From Microbispora corallina (GTDB lineage: Bacteria; Actinomycetota; Actinomycetes; Streptosporangiales; Streptosporangiaceae): a stretch of 64,000 nucleotides of DNA. Under the pieces are notes generated by a model. That model did no database searches. It was given only the letters and a program-made list of their open reading frames with translations, and was not told the origin of the DNA. Location of the stretch: positions 21,569 through 85,568 of the forward strand of contig NZ_BOOC01000026.1 of the NCBI RefSeq assembly GCF_016863035.1, written 5' to 3'. This document shows positions 33,893 to 43,729 of this stretch, in pieces (position 1 is the stretch's first letter; each line of letters begins with the position of its first letter). The position numbers and the translations under genes are program-made.

Positions 33893-35110
33893 CTACGCCG
33901 CGCCTTCGGAGACCGGCGCCTCCTGGGCGGCGGGGTCGGGGGAGGGCGAGCGGAGCGCCGGCGCGGCCAGGGCCACGAACAGCGCGAGCACGGCGGGCAC
34001 GAACAACGCGCGGGGGAGCGTCACCAGCTCGGCGAGGCCGCCGATGATGACGGGCCCGGCGAGGAGCCCGGTGTACCCGAGGCTCGCCACGGCGGCCAGC
34101 GCCCGCCCCGACTGGGCCTGGTCGCGGTGCCCGGCGGCGGAGAAGACCTGCGGGATGATGCATGACAGCCCGGCCCCGAACAGGCCGAACCCCACCACAC
34201 CCGCCACCGGGTGGCCGGCCAGCAGCGACACCGCGAGCCCGGCGCCGGCCAGCCCGCCGCACCAGCGGACCAGCGCCACCCGGCCCAGCCGGGCCGCGAG
34301 CCGGTCGCCGGCGAAGCGTCCCGCGGTCATCATGATGGAGAACGCGGCGTAGGCGGCCGCGGCGAAGGCGGGGGAGGAGCCCAGGTCCTCCCGCAGGTAG
34401 ACGGAGCTCCAGTCGGCCGAGGCGCCCTCGCCCACCAGGCAGCAGAACGCGAGGACCCCGAGGAACAGCACGCCGCCGCCGAGCCTGCGCCGTCCCGGCC
34501 GCTCGCCGTCCGCGTGCGCGGCCGCCGTTACCGCATGGTCGCGTACGGCCCAGCGCGCGCTGAGCAGGGAGATCACCAGGATCAGCGCGCCCACCGAGGC
34601 GAAGGTGACGGCCGGGCCCAGCCCCGCGTGCGCGAACAGCCCGCCGGCCGACGCCCCGGCGAAGCCGCCCACGCTGTACAGGGCGTGGAACGACGACATG
34701 ATCGGCCTGCCGTAGGCGCGCTCGACGACGACCGCGTTGGCGTTCATCGCCACGTCCAGCGTCCCGTGGACCGACCCGAACACGAACAGGGCCAGCGCGA
34801 GCGTCGCCAGGTTCGGCATGAACGCCGGGAGGACGAGCACCAGCCCCTGCGCGATCGCCATCGGGACCATCGTGCGGTAGCTGCCGTACCGGTCGACGAG
34901 GCGGCCGACGACCTGCATGCCGGTGATGGCCCCGGCGGCGATGCCCAGCAGGCCGAGGCTCAGCTGACCGTCGGTGAGGCGGAGATCGCCCTTGATCGCC
35001 GGGATGCGGGCCGTCCAGGTGCCGATGGCCATCCCGGCCAGCAGGAACAGGCCGTAGACGGCCACGCGGGCGCGGGCCAGGGAGGGGTGGGAAGGGGCGG
35101 GCAGAGCCAT
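33893..35110 (-). CDS. MFS transporter (YbjJ-like)
   Basis: A 405-residue permease with about 12 helices. The segments GTWTARIPAIKGDLRLTDGQLS and HGTLDVAMNANAVVVE are typical of the YbjJ/FucP-related group. The substrate is unknown; sugars are transported by distant relatives. TTGGAG precedes the ATG. It lies 108 bp downstream of a DeoR-type regulator in the same direction, which suggests regulation by that protein. Confidence 0.85.
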   Translation of the reverse strand: MALPAPSHPSLARARVAVYGLFLLAGMAIGTWTARIPAIKGDLRLTDGQLSLGLLGIAAGAITGMQVVGRLVDRYGSYRTMVPMAIAQGLVLVLPAFMPNLATLALALFVFGSVHGTLDVAMNANAVVVERAYGRPIMSSFHALYSVGGFAGASAGGLFAHAGLGPAVTFASVGALILVISLLSARWAVRDHAVTAAAHADGERPGRRRLGGGVLFLGVLAFCCLVGEGASADWSSVYLREDLGSSPAFAAAAYAAFSIMMTAGRFAGDRLAARLGRVALVRWCGGLAGAGLAVSLLAGHPVAGVVGFGLFGAGLSCIIPQVFSAAGHRDQAQSGRALAAVASLGYTGLLAGPVIIGGLAELVTLPRALFVPAVLALFVALAAPALRSPSPDPAAQEAPVSEGAA

Positions 35111-35218
35111 GACGCGTGCTCCAAGGGGTAGGGCCGGCGAGCCGGGGGCCCGCGGCCTCGGGCGGACGCTCTCCGGCGGACGGATTCCGTGCCGGGTGAG
35201 GCGGCCGGTGGGATGCGG

Positions 35219-35983
35219 TCAGGCGGGGACGGTGCGGACGGCGACGCCGGCGGCGGCGAGGGCGTCGCTCTGGTCCTGGGGGACGCCCTCGTCGGTGACC
35301 ACGAGGTCGAGCCGGTCGAGGGAGCAGACCGCGCCGAACGCCGTACGGCTGAACTTCCCGGAGTCGCAGGCGACGATGACGCGGCGGGCCGAAGCGATGG
35401 CGGCCTGCTTGATGGCCACCTCGGGCAGGTCGTGCGCGGTGAGGCCGTGCTCGGCGGTGAGGCCGCAGCACCCGATGACCGCCGTGTCGAAGCGCAGGGA
35501 CCGGATGGAGGTCTCGGTCAGCGGCCCGACGAAGTTCATCTCGCCGTGCCGGACCTCGCCGCCCGGCAGGACCAGGCGGACCCGTGGCGCGGCGGCCAGC
35601 TCCTGCGCCGCCTGGAGCGCGAGCGGCAGCACGGTCACCCGCCGGTCCCGTACGGCGCGGGCGACCTCGAGCACGGTGGTGCCGCCGTCGAGGAGCACGG
35701 CCTCGCCGTCCGCGAGCAGGGCCGCGACCTCCGCGCCGATCCGCCGTTTCGCCTCGACCGCCTCGCGCTCGCGGACGCCGAACGGAGGCTCCTCGCCGCG
35801 CAGCAGCAGGCTCAGCGCGCCGCCGCGGACGCGTCGCACGACGCCCTGCTGGGCGAGCTCGTCCAGGTCGCGGCGGATGGTCATCTCGGACACGCCGTAC
35901 GTCGCGGCGAGCTCGGCGACCGAGACGCTGTCGGCGGTGCGCAGCGCGTTCATGATGGCCCGAATACGATCGGCACTCTCCAT
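35219..35983 (-). CDS. DeoR/GlpR-family transcriptional regulator
   Basis: A 254-residue repressor. The DeoR helix-turn-helix (VSVAELAATYGVSEMTIRRDLDELAQQG, residues 20-47) is followed by the sugar-phosphate sensor domain (GEAVLLDGGTTVLEVARAV, then a C-terminal VCSLDRLDLVVTDEGV). The family usually responds to phosphorylated sugars. The ATG at 35983 gives a standard length. It is upstream of the YbjJ-like MFS gene and divergent from the WYL regulator gene. Confidence 0.9.
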   Translation of the reverse strand: MESADRIRAIMNALRTADSVSVAELAATYGVSEMTIRRDLDELAQQGVVRRVRGGALSLLLRGEEPPFGVREREAVEAKRRIGAEVAALLADGEAVLLDGGTTVLEVARAVRDRRVTVLPLALQAAQELAAAPRVRLVLPGGEVRHGEMNFVGPLTETSIRSLRFDTAVIGCCGLTAEHGLTAHDLPEVAIKQAAIASARRVIVACDSGKFSRTAFGAVCSLDRLDLVVTDEGVPQDQSDALAAAGVAVRTVPA

Positions 35984-36024
35984 GTGTGCAATTGAACATG
36001 TCGCGTGTGCGAAAGGCAAGTAAA

Positions 36025-36039
36025 TCTACATTGTAAAGG
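36025..36039. promoter_or_regulatory. TCTACA-n-TGTAAAG palindromic element, copy 1
   Basis: TCTACATTGTAAAGG with the palindromic core TACATTGTA lies 17 bp before the WYL-regulator ATG. Copies occur at 39774-39788 (identical) and 49374-49388 (two changes). It is a plausible operator for the WYL regulator or another dimeric protein. Confidence 0.5.
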
Positions 36040-36055
36040 TGGCAGACTGGAGCGC

Positions 36056-37054
36056 ATGCGCGCGAGCCGGTTGCTGTCCCTGTTGCTCCTGCTCCAGACC
36101 CGCGGCAGGATGACGGCCTCCGAGATCGCGGGCGAGCTGGAGGTGTCGATCCGCACGGTGTACCGGGACGTGGAGGCGTTGTCGGCCGCGGGCGTGCCCG
36201 TGTACGCCGACCGCGGGCCGCTCGGGGGCTACCAGTTGCTCGACGGGTACCGGACCCGGCTGAACGGGCTGAGCGCGGAGGAGGCGTCGTCGCTGTTCCT
36301 GGCCGGTCTGCCGGGCCCGGCGGCGGAGCTGGGGCTGGCGGACCTCGCCGCCACCGCGGAGCTGAAGCTGCTGGCCGCGCTGCCTCCGGAGCCCCGCTCG
36401 CACGCCGCCCGGATGCGGGAGCGGTTCCACCTCGACGTGCCCGGCTGGTACCGGGGCAACGACGAGGTGCCGCACCTGATGGAGGTGGCCGAGGCGGTCT
36501 GGGAGGACCGGGTGGTCCGGCTGCGGTACCGGCGGTGGGGCCCGGCCGAGGTGGAGCGGCTGATCCACCCGTACGGGCTGATCCTCAAGGGCGGCTCGTG
36601 GTACCTGGCCGCCGCGTGCGACGGCAGCGTGCGGACCTACCGGGTCAGCCGGATCGTCGAGGCCCGGGTGCTCGACGAACGCTTCGAACGGCCCGCCGGC
36701 TTCGACCTCGTGGCGTTCTGGCAGCGGTTCGCGGCCGACTTCGCCTCGCGGCTGTACACGGCGGAGGCCGTCGTCCTGCTCACGCCCGGCATCATGGACC
36801 TGGCCCGGTACACGCTCGGGGCGGACGTCATGGACAAGGCCCTGGCCGACGGCGTGACCGAGCCCGACGGACGGATCCGGATCACCCTGCCGATCGAGTC
36901 GGTCAACCACGGCCGCTGGCAGCTCCTGCGCCTCGGCGCCGCCGTCGAGGTGCTGGAGCCGCCCGAGCTGCGGGCGCTGATGACCGAGGCGATCGCCGAG
37001 CTGTCGCGCCTGTACGGCGTGGGCCCCCCGCCGGCCGGGGACGCGACGCAGTGA
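36056..37054 (+). CDS. WYL-domain (YafY-type) transcriptional regulator
   Basis: A 332-residue regulator. The N-terminal winged helix-turn-helix (MTASEIAGELEVSIRTVYRDVEALSAAGVP, residues 17-46) is followed by a WYL domain (residues 145-215; the WYL-like segment is GGSWYLAAACDGSVRTYRVSRI) and a C-terminal WCX-like extension. WYL proteins sense nucleic-acid or small-molecule ligands and control DNA-damage or metabolic genes. The ATG at 36056 begins the conserved MRASRLLSLLLLLQ. It diverges from the DeoR gene. Confidence 0.9.
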   Translation: MRASRLLSLLLLLQTRGRMTASEIAGELEVSIRTVYRDVEALSAAGVPVYADRGPLGGYQLLDGYRTRLNGLSAEEASSLFLAGLPGPAAELGLADLAATAELKLLAALPPEPRSHAARMRERFHLDVPGWYRGNDEVPHLMEVAEAVWEDRVVRLRYRRWGPAEVERLIHPYGLILKGGSWYLAAACDGSVRTYRVSRIVEARVLDERFERPAGFDLVAFWQRFAADFASRLYTAEAVVLLTPGIMDLARYTLGADVMDKALADGVTEPDGRIRITLPIESVNHGRWQLLRLGAAVEVLEPPELRALMTEAIAELSRLYGVGPPPAGDATQ

Positions 37055-37134
37055 TCGCCGGCCGTGCCCGGCGCCTCAGCCGTGGCCAAGACCTGTCCGG
37101 CCGCCTGACGTGTCAGGGGCCTCGTGCGACGCGG

Positions 37135-38151
37135 TCAGCGGCCGTCGAGGCGGGCGGAGGCCTCGCCGAAGACCCAGCCCTCCGTCTGGGCGATGAAGTC
37201 GGCCGGGAAGCCGAGGGCGAAACCGGTGGCGTCCTCCAGGCGGCGGACCGCGTCCTCCGGCAGCCGGCAGTCCAGGGCGCCGAGATTGTCCTTGAGCTGC
37301 TCGACGGTCCGGGCCCCGATGATCGGGGCGACGGCCCGGGAGCGCGCCCTGGTCCAGGCGATGGCGACCTGCGAGCACGTCACGCCCAGCTCGTCGGCGA
37401 CCTCCTGCACGGCGCGGGCCACCGCATGGTCGCGCTCGCTCAGCGACGCGGCGTCGACCCGGGTGCCGGATCCGGCGCCGCCGGGACGGGTGTACTTGCC
37501 CGACAGCACCCCGCTCGCCAGCGGCCCCCACGCGGCGACCGTCATGCCGAACGCCTCGGCCATGGGCAGGAGCTCGCGCTCGATGTCGCGGTTGAGCAGG
37601 TTGTAGGGCACCTGCAGACCGGCGAACGGCGTCCAGCCCCGCCACTCGGCGAGCGTGTTGGCCCGGGAGACGATCCAGGCGGGGGCGTCGGAGATGCCGA
37701 CGTACAGGACCTTGCCCGAGCGCACCGCGTCGTCCAGGGCCCGCATGGTCTCCTCGACCGGGGTGTGCCGGTCCCACAGGTGCACCCAGTAGAGGTCGAT
37801 GTAGTCGGTCCGCAGCCGCCGGAGGCTGGTCTCCAGCGACAGCGTGAGGTTCTTGCGGTGGTTGCCGGCGGCGTTGGGGTCGGCGGCGTCGCGGGAGACG
37901 GTGTACTTCGTGGCCAGCACGAACCGGTCGCGGCGGCCCTCAAGGAGCTCCCCGACGATCTCCTCGCTCGCCCCTCCGCGGTAGTTGATCGCGGTGTCGA
38001 CCACGTTGCCGCCGGCCTCGGCGTACGCGTCTAGCATGCGGCGGCACTCGTCCGGGGGCGCGCCCACGCCTCCCTGCTCGCCGAACGTCATCGCGCCCAG
38101 GAAGAACTCCGAGACGCGCAGCCCCGTGGGCCCCAGCAGCCGATATCGCAT
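37135..38151 (-). CDS. Aldo/keto reductase
   Basis: A 338-residue NADPH-dependent TIM-barrel reductase. The catalytic tetrad can be traced: Asp in NVVDTAINY with its Tyr, Lys in ATKYT and His in YWVHLWD. The C-terminal PIIGARTVEQLKDNLGAL binds the cofactor phosphate. It is of the YajO/PdxI-like group acting on aldehydes or ketones. GGGAGG precedes the ATG at 38151. It converges on the WYL gene with 80 bp between. Confidence 0.9.
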   Translation of the reverse strand: MRYRLLGPTGLRVSEFFLGAMTFGEQGGVGAPPDECRRMLDAYAEAGGNVVDTAINYRGGASEEIVGELLEGRRDRFVLATKYTVSRDAADPNAAGNHRKNLTLSLETSLRRLRTDYIDLYWVHLWDRHTPVEETMRALDDAVRSGKVLYVGISDAPAWIVSRANTLAEWRGWTPFAGLQVPYNLLNRDIERELLPMAEAFGMTVAAWGPLASGVLSGKYTRPGGAGSGTRVDAASLSERDHAVARAVQEVADELGVTCSQVAIAWTRARSRAVAPIIGARTVEQLKDNLGALDCRLPEDAVRRLEDATGFALGFPADFIAQTEGWVFGEASARLDGR

Positions 38152-38337
38152 GACGGTCCTCCCGGCGGTTCCGAGGTCGGATCCTGACCGACTCCCGATG
38201 AAGATCGTGCGCCGCCCATCCTTGCCGCTGCCGCGACCCCGGGCAACCGCGGGACCCCGCCCTGTGGACGACGGCGGACCGCCGCCGGAACGGCCACCGG
38301 ACAAACCTGTTGCGCCCGCGCGGGCGGGGTGGGAACG

Positions 38338-39030
38338 ATGACCGTCGTGTTTCTCATCGCCTTCGCCGGAGCGTGCCTGCTCCTCGCCATGATCCCCGGC
38401 GTCAGCACGGCGGTCGTCCTCCGGCAGACCGTCCGCGCCGGCCGCCGGTCGGGGCTGGCGGCCCTGCTCGGCAACGAGACCGGCATCTTCCTGTGGGCCA
38501 TGGCAGCGGTCCTGGGGCTGTCGGCGCTGGTGCTGGCCTCCGAGGTCGCGTACGGCGTCATGCGGGCGGTGGGCGCCGCCCTCCTGCTCGCCATGGGCGC
38601 GCAGTCGCTGTGGCGGGCCCGCCGGGCCTCCGCCGAGGATCCCGCCGAGGATCCCGCCGAGGATCCGGCCGAGGAACCCGGGGGAGCCGACGTGGAGACC
38701 GCGCGGGAGGGCCCTGCAGCGCCGGCCGCCGGGTGGCGCCGTTCCTACGGCTTGGGCCTGGTCACCTGCGGCGCGAACCCGAAGGCCGCCGTGTTCGCCA
38801 TGTCGTTCCTGCCGCAGTTCGTGCCCGCCGGGGTGAACGTCCCGGCCACGCTGACGCTGCTCGCCGTGGTCTGGGTGGTCGTGGACGTGATCTGGTACGT
38901 GGCGGTGATCTGGCTGGTGGGGCGGGCCGGGGCGGTGCTCGGCCGTCCGTCCGTCCGGCGGTGGCTGGAGCGGGTCAGCGGCACGATCCTGATCGGGCTC
39001 GGTGTGCGGATGGCGGTGGAGGCGCGATGA
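38338..39030 (+). CDS. LysE/RhtB-family exporter
   Basis: A 230-residue membrane protein of the LysE superfamily of amino-acid exporters, with about six helices. The N-terminal AMIPGVSTAVVLRQTVRAGRRSGLAALLGNETG and the later CGANPKAAVFAMSFLPQFV are typical. The cytoplasmic loop carries an AEDP repeat coded by a 12-bp tandem repeat. Its stop overlaps the hydrolase start by 4 bp (ATGA), so the two genes are coupled. Confidence 0.87.
   Translation: MTVVFLIAFAGACLLLAMIPGVSTAVVLRQTVRAGRRSGLAALLGNETGIFLWAMAAVLGLSALVLASEVAYGVMRAVGAALLLAMGAQSLWRARRASAEDPAEDPAEDPAEEPGGADVETAREGPAAPAAGWRRSYGLGLVTCGANPKAAVFAMSFLPQFVPAGVNVPATLTLLAVVWVVVDVIWYVAVIWLVGRAGAVLGRPSVRRWLERVSGTILIGLGVRMAVEAR
38632..38679. repeat. 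12-bp tandem repeat, four units, in the LysE-family gene
   Basis: The unit GCCGAGGATCCC is repeated four times, the last two with single changes. It codes Ala-Glu-Asp-Pro repeats in the loop between helices and contains repeated BamHI-like GGATCC sequences. The frame is kept whatever the copy number. Confidence 0.9.
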
Positions 39031-39773
39031 CGATCCGGTACGAGACGGCGGGGAACGGCGACGCGGTGGTGCTGCTGCACTCAGCCGTCGCGGACGCGCG
39101 GATGTGGGACCCGCAGTGGGGCGCTCTCGCGGAGCGGTTCCTCGTGGTGCGGCCGGACTTCCGGGGCTACGGGCGGACGCCGTTCGCGGCGGACGGGCCC
39201 TACTCCGACGCGGAGGACGTGGCGGACCTGCTGGCGGCCCTCGGCCTGCGCCGGGTCGCGCTCGTGGGCGCCTCGTACGGCGGGCGGGTGGCGCTGGAGC
39301 TGGCGACCGGGCATCCCGGCCTGGTGTCCCGGCTGGTGCTGCTGAACGCGGGATGCGGGCTGCCGGCGACGCCGGACCTGGCGGCGTTCGGCGCGGAGGA
39401 GGACCGGCTCCTGGAGGCCGGCGACATCGGGGGAGCGGTGGAGCTGAACGTCCGGACGTGGCTGGGCCCGGAGGCGGACGACACGACGAGAGAGAAGGTG
39501 GGGGCCATGCAGCGCCACGCCTTCGAGGTGCAGCTGGCCGCCGACCCGCGGCCCGAGGCGATCCGTCCGGACATCGATCTGGCGTCGGTCACGGCGCCGG
39601 CGCTCGTGGTGGCGGGCGGCCGAGACCTGCCGTACTTCCAGGAGACGGCCCGGCACATCGCCGCGGAGATGCCGGACGCGACGCTCGTCGAGCTGGAGTG
39701 GGCGGGGCACCTGCCGAGCGTGGAGCGGCCGGACGAGATCACCGCGCTGCTCCTGGACGCCCTCACCACTTGA
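39027..39773 (+). CDS. Alpha/beta hydrolase
   Basis: A 248-residue alpha/beta-fold hydrolase. The nucleophile elbow is GASYGG (near residue 89), the acid is probably the Asp in GGRDLPYF and the His is in WAGHLPSVERP. The N-terminal AVVLLHSAVADARMWDPQW forms the oxyanion hole. It resembles 3-oxoadipate enol-lactonase-like and non-haem peroxidase-like members, but the substrate is undefined. It is translationally coupled to the LysE-family gene. Confidence 0.88.
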   Translation: MTIRYETAGNGDAVVLLHSAVADARMWDPQWGALAERFLVVRPDFRGYGRTPFAADGPYSDAEDVADLLAALGLRRVALVGASYGGRVALELATGHPGLVSRLVLLNAGCGLPATPDLAAFGAEEDRLLEAGDIGGAVELNVRTWLGPEADDTTREKVGAMQRHAFEVQLAADPRPEAIRPDIDLASVTAPALVVAGGRDLPYFQETARHIAAEMPDATLVELEWAGHLPSVERPDEITALLLDALTT

Positions 39774-39788
39774 TCTACATTGTAAAGG
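39774..39788. promoter_or_regulatory. TCTACA-n-TGTAAAG palindromic element, copy 2
   Basis: It is identical to the 15 bases at 36025-36039 and starts directly after the hydrolase stop codon. The next bases, ending in TTGGTGAA, resemble those following copy 3. Here it lies between convergent genes, so a promoter role is not obvious. Confidence 0.45.
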
Positions 39789-39826
39789 CGCCGGGTTGGT
39801 GAACCCGTCCTCGACCCACAAGAAGA

Positions 39827-39859
39827 GCACCGCCCCGACCGCGAAGGCCGGGGCGGTGC
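39827..39859. terminator. Bidirectional hairpin between convergent genes
   Basis: A perfect 10-bp stem, GCACCGCCCC with its complement, encloses a 13-base loop. It lies between the stops of the hydrolase (plus) and the aldo/keto reductase (minus), as expected for a shared terminator. Confidence 0.7.
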
Positions 39860-39874
39860 GCGCATCCGACGAGA

Positions 39875-40852
39875 TCAGCGGTTGAGGGACCGCATGCCCT
39901 CCGCGTTGTACCGTTCGCCCGCGACCTGGGCGGCGAGCCCGTCGAGGACCGTGATCTGCTCGGCGGTGAGCCGGATCTCGGTGGCGGCGGCGTTCTCCTC
40001 CAGGCGGGCGACCCGCTTGGTGCCGGGGATGGGGACGACGTCCTCTCCCTGGGCGATGACCCACGCGAGCGCCACCTGGGCCGGGGTGGCGCCGATCGAG
40101 CGGGCGACGTCGCCGACCTGGGCGGCCAGCGCCTGGTTCACGGCGAAGTTGTCGCCCTGCCAGCGCGGGTTGTGGCGGCGGAAGTCGTCGCCGCTGAGGT
40201 TCTCGCTGCCGGTGTAGGCGCCGGTGAGGATGCCGCGGCCGAGCGGGCTGTAGGCGACCAGCCCGATGCCGAGCTCCCGGAACGCGGGCAGCACCTCGTC
40301 CTCGATCCCGCGGGTGAACAAGGAGTACTCGTACTGTCCGGCGGTGATCGGGTGGACGGCGTGGGCGCGGCGGACCGTGGCGGCCGAGGCCTCGGAGATC
40401 CCGAGATGGCGGACCTTGCCGGCCTCGACGAGCTCCTTGAGCGCGCCCCAGGTCTCCTCGACGGGGACGGCGGGGTCGACGCGGTGCTGGTAGTAGAGGT
40501 CGATGTGGTCGACGCCGAGCCGCTCCAGCGAGGCGTCGCAGGCGCGGCGCACGTAGTCGGGGCGGCCGTTGACCCCGACGCGGGTGCCGTCGGGCAGGCG
40601 CTCGATGCCGAACTTGGTCGCCAGGACGACCTCGTCGCGGCGGCCGGCGACGGCCTTGCCGACGAGCCGCTCGTTGGTGAACGGGCCGTACATGTCGGCC
40701 GTGTCGAGGAAGGTGACGCCGAGGTCGAGCGCGCGGTGGATCGTCGCGATCGACTCGGTCTCGTCGCCGGGGCCGTAGAAATCGCTCATGCCCATGCAGC
40801 CGAGGCCCAGGGCCGCGGTGCGCAGTCCCTGGCCGAGCGTGTGGTGCCTCAT
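39875..40852 (-). CDS. Aldo/keto reductase (AKR13-like)
   Basis: A 325-residue NADPH-dependent reductase. The tetrad is visible as FLDTADMYG (Asp, Tyr), VVLATKFG (Lys) and LYYQHRVD (His), and [14 protein letters not shown] is a family motif. The N-terminus [14 protein letters not shown] is typical of the AKR13-type group active on small aldehydes such as methylglyoxal. Its ATG overlaps the MerR stop by 4 bp, so the two genes form an operon. Confidence 0.92.
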   Translation of the reverse strand: MRHHTLGQGLRTAALGLGCMGMSDFYGPGDETESIATIHRALDLGVTFLDTADMYGPFTNERLVGKAVAGRRDEVVLATKFGIERLPDGTRVGVNGRPDYVRRACDASLERLGVDHIDLYYQHRVDPAVPVEETWGALKELVEAGKVRHLGISEASAATVRRAHAVHPITAGQYEYSLFTRGIEDEVLPAFRELGIGLVAYSPLGRGILTGAYTGSENLSGDDFRRHNPRWQGDNFAVNQALAAQVGDVARSIGATPAQVALAWVIAQGEDVVPIPGTKRVARLEENAAATEIRLTAEQITVLDGLAAQVAGERYNAEGMRSLNR

Positions 40853-41223
40853 GAGTCCCCCATCAGCTTGTCGTAGACGTTGATCTTGTATTCGACGAGG
40901 GCGAGATCGTCCTTGAGCTGCTCGATTTTGCCGAGCACCTCGGCGCGGTGGGCCTCCAGCAGCTCCTTGCGGGCGGCGTAGGTGTCCTCGCCGCGCCGGG
41001 CGAGCTCGGCGTAGCGGCGCATGCCGGCGATGGACATGCCGGTGGCGCGCAGGCGGGTGAGCAGCCGGATCCAGTCGGCGTCGCGCTCGGTGTAGCGGCG
41101 GTGGCCGTTGCCGCCGCGGTCGGGCGGCTCCCGCAGGAGACCGGCGCGTTCGTAGTAGCGGAGCGTGTGGGCGGTGAGCCCGGTGCGCTCCGCGACCTGA
41201 GCGATCGTCATCCCCTCGTCCAT
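40849..41223 (-). CDS. MerR-family transcriptional regulator
   Basis: A 124-residue MerR-type activator. The HTH plus wing ([29 protein letters not shown]...HRRYTERD) spans residues 5-45, and a long dimerisation coiled coil ([35 protein letters not shown]) ends the protein. No ligand-binding cysteines follow. It precedes and overlaps the aldo/keto reductase gene. The promoter has the 19-bp spacer typical of MerR activation, and transcription should begin at or near the ATG. Confidence 0.9.
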   Translation of the reverse strand: MDEGMTIAQVAERTGLTAHTLRYYERAGLLREPPDRGGNGHRRYTERDADWIRLLTRLRATGMSIAGMRRYAELARRGEDTYAARKELLEAHRAEVLGKIEQLKDDLALVEYKINVYDKLMGDS

Positions 41224-41230
41224 GGAGACC

Positions 41231-41261
41231 AGTCTGTGAGTTGGAGCGCGCTCCAAGTCAA
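41231..41261 (-). promoter_or_regulatory. MerR-type promoter with 19-bp spacer and perfect palindrome
   Basis: On the minus strand TTGACT (41261-41256) and CAGACT (41236-41231) are separated by 19 bp. A perfect 16-bp palindrome, TTGGAGCGCGCTCCAA, occupies 41241-41256 within the spacer. The over-long spacer is the hallmark of promoters that MerR proteins remodel by untwisting DNA. Confidence 0.75.
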
Positions 41262-41338
41262 GCGACCCTCTCGGCCCGCGCCGGCCTCCGTGGACACCTC
41301 TTCTGGGAATTGTCGGTGGGGGGCGGCACGATGGCGCC

Positions 41339-41818
41339 ATGGCTTCCTGGCAGGAGTTCGAGAAGGAGATCCCCGATCTGGCGGCCCGCGTGGTGGCCTC
41401 GATGGGGAAGGGCAGGCACAAGACGATGGCGACCCTCCGCGCCGACGGCTCGCCCCGCATCAGCGGCACGGAGGTGGAGTTCAAGGACGGCGAGGTGTGG
41501 GTCGGCTCGATGCCGGGCGCGGTCAAGGCGCTCGACCTGCGCCGGGACGGCCGGGTCGCGATCCACAGCCCGTCGGACGATCCCGACGACGCGAACCCGG
41601 GGGCGTGGAGCGGCGACGCCAAGCTGTCCGGCCGGGCCGTCGAGGTCGACGATCCGGCGGTGCTGCAGGCCTACGGCGGCCCGCCCGGGCAGGAGTTCCA
41701 CCTGTTCCGGATCGACGTGTCGGAGGTGGTGTTCACCCGGGTGGACGAGGCGGGCGAGCACCTGGTCGTCGACATGTGGCACGAGGGCAGGGGCCGCCGG
41801 GTCGTCCGGCGCACGTGA
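41339..41818 (+). CDS. Pyridoxamine 5'-phosphate oxidase-like flavin/F420-binding protein
   Basis: A 159-residue split-barrel protein. The MATLRADGSPRISGTEVEFKDGEVWVGSM segment (residues 30-58) is typical of the PNPOx-like FMN/F420-binding superfamily, as is LRRDGRVAIHSPSDD. Such proteins are often F420H2-dependent reductases or haem-binding proteins in actinomycetes; the cofactor cannot be assigned from sequence. It diverges from the MerR gene across 115 bp and ends 5 bp from vanS. Confidence 0.75.
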   Translation: MASWQEFEKEIPDLAARVVASMGKGRHKTMATLRADGSPRISGTEVEFKDGEVWVGSMPGAVKALDLRRDGRVAIHSPSDDPDDANPGAWSGDAKLSGRAVEVDDPAVLQAYGGPPGQEFHLFRIDVSEVVFTRVDEAGEHLVVDMWHEGRGRRVVRRT

Positions 41819-41823
41819 CGCCC

Positions 41824-42946
41824 TCAGACGGGGGAGCGCGACCGGCCGGCGGCCGGTCGTCGGGGGAGGGCGCCGGGGTGCGGGGCCGTCGTGGGGAGTT
41901 CCACGGTGACGCGGATCCCGCCGGCGGGGCGCGGGGTGAGGGTGAGCGTTCCGTCGTGTGCCTGGGTGATGGTTTTGACGATCGCCAGGCCGAGGCCGAC
42001 GCCTGCCTGATCGGTGTGGATGCGCTCGGTGCCGCGCTGGAATGGCGCGGTGAGCGTCGAGACCAGCTGTGGGGTGAGCTTCTCGCCGGTGTTCTCGACG
42101 GTGAGCACGGCGGTCGTGGGGCGGACGCTGGTGTTCACCCACACGGCGCCCTGTTCGGGCAGGTTGTGGACGATCGCGTTCTGCACGAGGTTCATGGTCA
42201 GCTGCAGCAGGAGCGCCTGCGAGCCGACGGCGGGGGTGATGTCACCGGAGGTCTCGATGGTCACGCCGCGCTTTTCCGCCAGGGGGAGGAGCGTCTCGGC
42301 GGCCTCTTCCGCCAGGAGCGACAGGTCGACGTGTTCCCGGGTGAAGGACCGCTGGTCGGCGCGGCTGAGCACGAGCAGTGCCTCGGTGAGGTCGATCGCC
42401 CGGGTGTTGACGGCGTGGAGGCGTTCGATGACTTGGCCGGTGTCGTGGTCCGGATCGGTGCGGGCCACGTCGAGAAGCGCCTTCGAGATCGCCAGCGGGG
42501 TGCGCAGCTCGTGAGAGGCGTTGGCCGCGAATCTCCGCTGTTCGGCGACGTGCGCTTCGAGCCGCTCGAGCATGCCGTCGAAGACGTCGGCGAGTGCGCG
42601 GAACTCGTCCCTGCGGCCCGGTAGCCGGATTCGGTGGGAGAGTGACCCGGTCGTGGCCATGCGGGTGGCGTCCGTGATGCGGGTCAGCGGGGCGAGCATC
42701 CGGCCGGCGAGGATCCACCCTCCCACGAGGCCGAACATCAGCAGGAAGACCAGCACCGCGCCCGCGGCCGACGCGAAGTCGTGCAGGAGGGTCGAGCGGA
42801 CCAGCACCCCTCCCGGGACACTCGTGTAGTCGGGCAGGTGGCGCAGGACGAAGATCCACACCGCCGCGAGCAGCAGGAAGCCGGCGAGCATGAGGAATCC
42901 GGCGTAGCTGAGGGTGAGTTTGAGGCGGACGCTCAACCCGGGCGCT

Positions 42947-42954
<8 letters not shown>
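41824..42954 (-). CDS. vanS: VanS-like sensor histidine kinase
   Basis: A 376-residue membrane kinase. Two helices (about residues 14-36 and 60-82) flank a short extracellular loop of about 22 residues. A HAMP region (GRMLAPLTRITDATRMATTG), an H-box (FAANASHELRTPLAISKALLD, near 150), an N-box (LVQNAIVHNLPEQG) and G-boxes follow. The sequence is close to what I recall of Streptomyces coelicolor VanS. The family detects glycopeptides and switches its cognate regulator. Its start overlaps the vanR stop by 8 bp. Confidence 0.85.
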
Positions 42955-43642
<688 letters not shown>

Positions 43643-43658
43643 GCGATCGATGCTACGG

Positions 43659-43706
43659 GCCGGCGCATATCGCCGGCGTATCGGAAATTCCATACGTGCC
43701 GGCAAC
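43659..43706. promoter_or_regulatory. Repeats between vanR and vanY (candidate VanR sites)
   Basis: Adjacent 13-bp direct repeats at 43659-43671 and 43672-43684 both begin GCCGGCG and then share AT. An inverted relative (GCCGGCacGTAT on the minus strand) lies at about 43695-43706. Direct repeats are usual for OmpR-family regulators. The stretch is the only common control region for both divergent units. Confidence 0.5.
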
Positions 43707-43729
43707 GTCGTGCCGCCTTGACTGGCGGC

